A DNA stretch of 6,966 nucleotides from Opitutia bacterium (GTDB taxonomy: Bacteria > Verrucomicrobiota > Verrucomicrobiia > Opitutales > Opitutaceae), in contig PMKA01000444.1 of NCBI GenBank assembly GCA_003157575.1, positions 1-6,966 on the forward strand, given 5' to 3'. The notes below the pieces were generated by a model. It was not told the origin of the DNA and did not search any database. It was given only the letters and a program-made list of their open reading frames with translations. Shown in pieces: positions 5,505 through 6,966 of this stretch (the stretch's first letter is position 1; each line of letters opens with the position of its first letter). A program made the translations under genes and the position numbers.

Positions 5505-6966
5505 ATGTCCGCCCCCACTCTATCCGGTCAGCTCCGTCGGTCCCTCCTCCTGAAGATTCTCTCCAAGCCGGCTCCGAGCCGTGAGGATCTCAGTTCCGTC
5601 ATCGAGCTCACCGCTACGAAGGTCGTCGAACAATTGCACTGCCAGTCGATGACCCTGTACCTGCTTGAAGGGGAGCAGATCCTGTTCCGGCACGTCTATT
5701 ATTCCCCGACCCTTTGGGGCACCGACAAGGCCAAGGAGCTCCAGTTCAAACAGGCCGCGGAGAAGCTGCTCCAGCTCCAGCTTCCCAAGGGCACGGGCAA
5801 CGTCGGCAAGGTCATCGAAACCGGCCAGCCGCTCTTCTTCAGCAGCAAGGGGCCGGAGGCGGTCGCGTTGAAGAAGATGAACACCGGCTTCGAGGTGCAT
5901 TCGATGCTCACCGTGCCGCTGAAGACCGACGTCGTCATCGGCGCGATCCAGCTGCTCAACAAGGAGATTTACGCCGGCACCAACGGCCAGTTCGAGCAGC
6001 GGGACCTAGCCCTGCTCCAGGAGGTGGCCGAATATTCCGCCACCCTGATGCACCGCATGCTGGATCCGAAATTCCAGCTGAATGCGGAGGACACCGCCAA
6101 ATTCGTCTCCAAGTTCTCCGATCTGCCGCTCGTGACCCGGATCGAGGACATCGAGATCGACGAAAAGCTCGTCGAAGTCACCGGCGACGCGATCATCCGG
6201 CGCGAAGGGGTCTTTCCTGTTAAGAAGACCGGCACCGCGACGGTGTCGGTCCTGATGGCCAACCCGCTCGACTACGTGAAGCGGGAGTCGTTCCAGCACG
6301 CAACCGAACTGTTGATCGACGATGTGCGAGTCGCCCCCGCCACGCTGATCGAGCAGCTCATCAAGAAATTCTTCAAGGAAAAGCCCAAGGGCGTGCAGGG
6401 CGAGAGCGAGATCGACATTTCCGAGGTGGCCCAGCTCATCGACACCGCCTATTCCGCGGAAGGCGGCGAGGTCAAGGCCGGCGAGCTCGAAAGCGAGGAT
6501 TCAGGTCCGATCATCCAGCTCGCCAACCGGATCATCGAGGACGCCTACATCTGCGGCGCCTCGGACATTCACATCGAACCCCTCGAAAAGGAGCTTCTGG
6601 TCCGCTACCGCATCGACGGGCTCTGCCAGGAGAAGCTGCGGCTGCCGCACCAGGTGTCGAACTCCCTCGTCACCCGCCTCAAGATCATGTGCAACCTCGA
6701 CATCTCGGAGCGCCGGCTGCCGCAGGATGGTCGCATCGTCTTCAAGAAGTACACAAAGAAGAACATCGACATCGACCTGCGCGTCGCCACCGGACCGATG
6801 AATTTCGGCGAGAAGGTGGTCATGCGCATCCTCGACAAGCAGAAGAGCACGCTGCCGCTCACTGCGCTCGGCTTTTCGGAGGAGAATCTGGCAAAGTACC
6901 GGGAGTGCATCCGCCAGCCCTACGGTATGATCCTCCATTGCGGCCCGACCGGCTCGGGCAAGTCGA
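5505..6966 (+). CDS. GAF-domain GspE/PilB-type secretion or pilus assembly ATPase, C-terminus missing
   Basis: From ATG at 5505, 487 codons run open to the window edge. Residues about 11-186 form a GAF domain, with VVEQLHCQSMTLYLLEG, GTGNVGKVIETGQPLF, SMLTVPLKTDVVIGAIQLLNK and a closing helix. Residues about 205-295 (PLVTRIEDIEIDEKL, AIIRREGVFPV, ANPLDY) are the MshEN/GspE N-terminal domain, which binds c-di-GMP in some relatives. The ATPase part begins near 333 with GPIIQLANRIIEDA, followed by SDIHIEP (353-359) and RYRIDG (367-372). Walker A GPTGSGKS is at 480-487, right at the window end. Such hexameric ATPases power type II secretion or type IV pilus extension at the inner membrane; which one applies here cannot be told. 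The N-terminal GAF domain is not in standard GspE or PilB and suggests ligand control. The start lacks a Shine-Dalgarno motif. Walker B, the Asp/His boxes and any zinc-binding cysteines lie outside. Confidence 0.93.
   Translation, partial: MSAPTLSGQLRRSLLLKILSKPAPSREDLSSVIELTATKVVEQLHCQSMTLYLLEGEQILFRHVYYSPTLWGTDKAKELQFKQAAEKLLQLQLPKGTGNVGKVIETGQPLFFSSKGPEAVALKKMNTGFEVHSMLTVPLKTDVVIGAIQLLNKEIYAGTNGQFEQRDLALLQEVAEYSATLMHRMLDPKFQLNAEDTAKFVSKFSDLPLVTRIEDIEIDEKLVEVTGDAIIRREGVFPVKKTGTATVSVLMANPLDYVKRESFQHATELLIDDVRVAPATLIEQLIKKFFKEKPKGVQGESEIDISEVAQLIDTAYSAEGGEVKAGELESEDSGPIIQLANRIIEDAYICGASDIHIEPLEKELLVRYRIDGLCQEKLRLPHQVSNSLVTRLKIMCNLDISERRLPQDGRIVFKKYTKKNIDIDLRVATGPMNFGEKVVMRILDKQKSTLPLTALGFSEENLAKYRECIRQPYGMILHCGPTGSGKS

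Noticed and set aside
6501..6938. 145-codon minus-strand open frame opposite the ATPase gene
   Set aside because: It is the complement of the conserved ATPase core (SDIHIEP, RYRIDG), so it is a shadow frame.

Overview
The window is G+C-rich chromosomal DNA from a Gram-negative bacterium. It holds six protein genes: five on the minus strand and one on the plus strand. The Gram-negative reading rests on a lipoprotein signal peptide and a type II secretion/type IV pilus family ATPase. Most gaps are full of short inverted or direct repeats of the REP/MITE kind, and almost no gene has a Shine-Dalgarno sequence. From memory, the zwf-opcA pair together with these repeat styles fits the Verrucomicrobiota (Opitutaceae-like). 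That placement is an inference and was not tested by any search.

Layout. Positions 1-821 (minus) hold the N-terminal 273 residues of a glycoside hydrolase family 30 enzyme, which runs off the left edge. Positions 822-1139 are non-coding with one imperfect stem-loop. Positions 1140-1622 (minus) encode a small predicted outer-membrane lipoprotein of unknown function. Positions 1623-2095 are non-coding and hold two interleaved inverted repeats, then two exact copies of a 25-bp direct repeat. Positions 2096-3082 and 3193-4722 (both minus) are opcA and zwf, a probable operon in the order zwf then opcA. Their 110-bp gap carries three GTGACG units. Positions 4723-4939 are a REP cluster. Positions 4940-5422 (minus) encode a YraN/UPF0102 protein. 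After an 82-bp divergent gap, positions 5505-6966 (plus) encode a GspE/PilB-type ATPase with an N-terminal GAF domain, cut at the right edge inside the Walker A motif.

How the genes relate. Zwf makes 6-phosphogluconolactone and NADPH from glucose-6-phosphate, and OpcA is its known assembly/activation partner, so these two form a real functional unit. The GH30 enzyme, the lipoprotein, YraN and the secretion ATPase have no evident shared pathway. I see no CRISPR array, tRNA, rRNA, transposase or phage gene, and no clear new multi-gene system. The most notable signals are the REP cluster, where a paired base change preserves the hairpin, the interleaved inverted repeats, and the GAF-fused ATPase.
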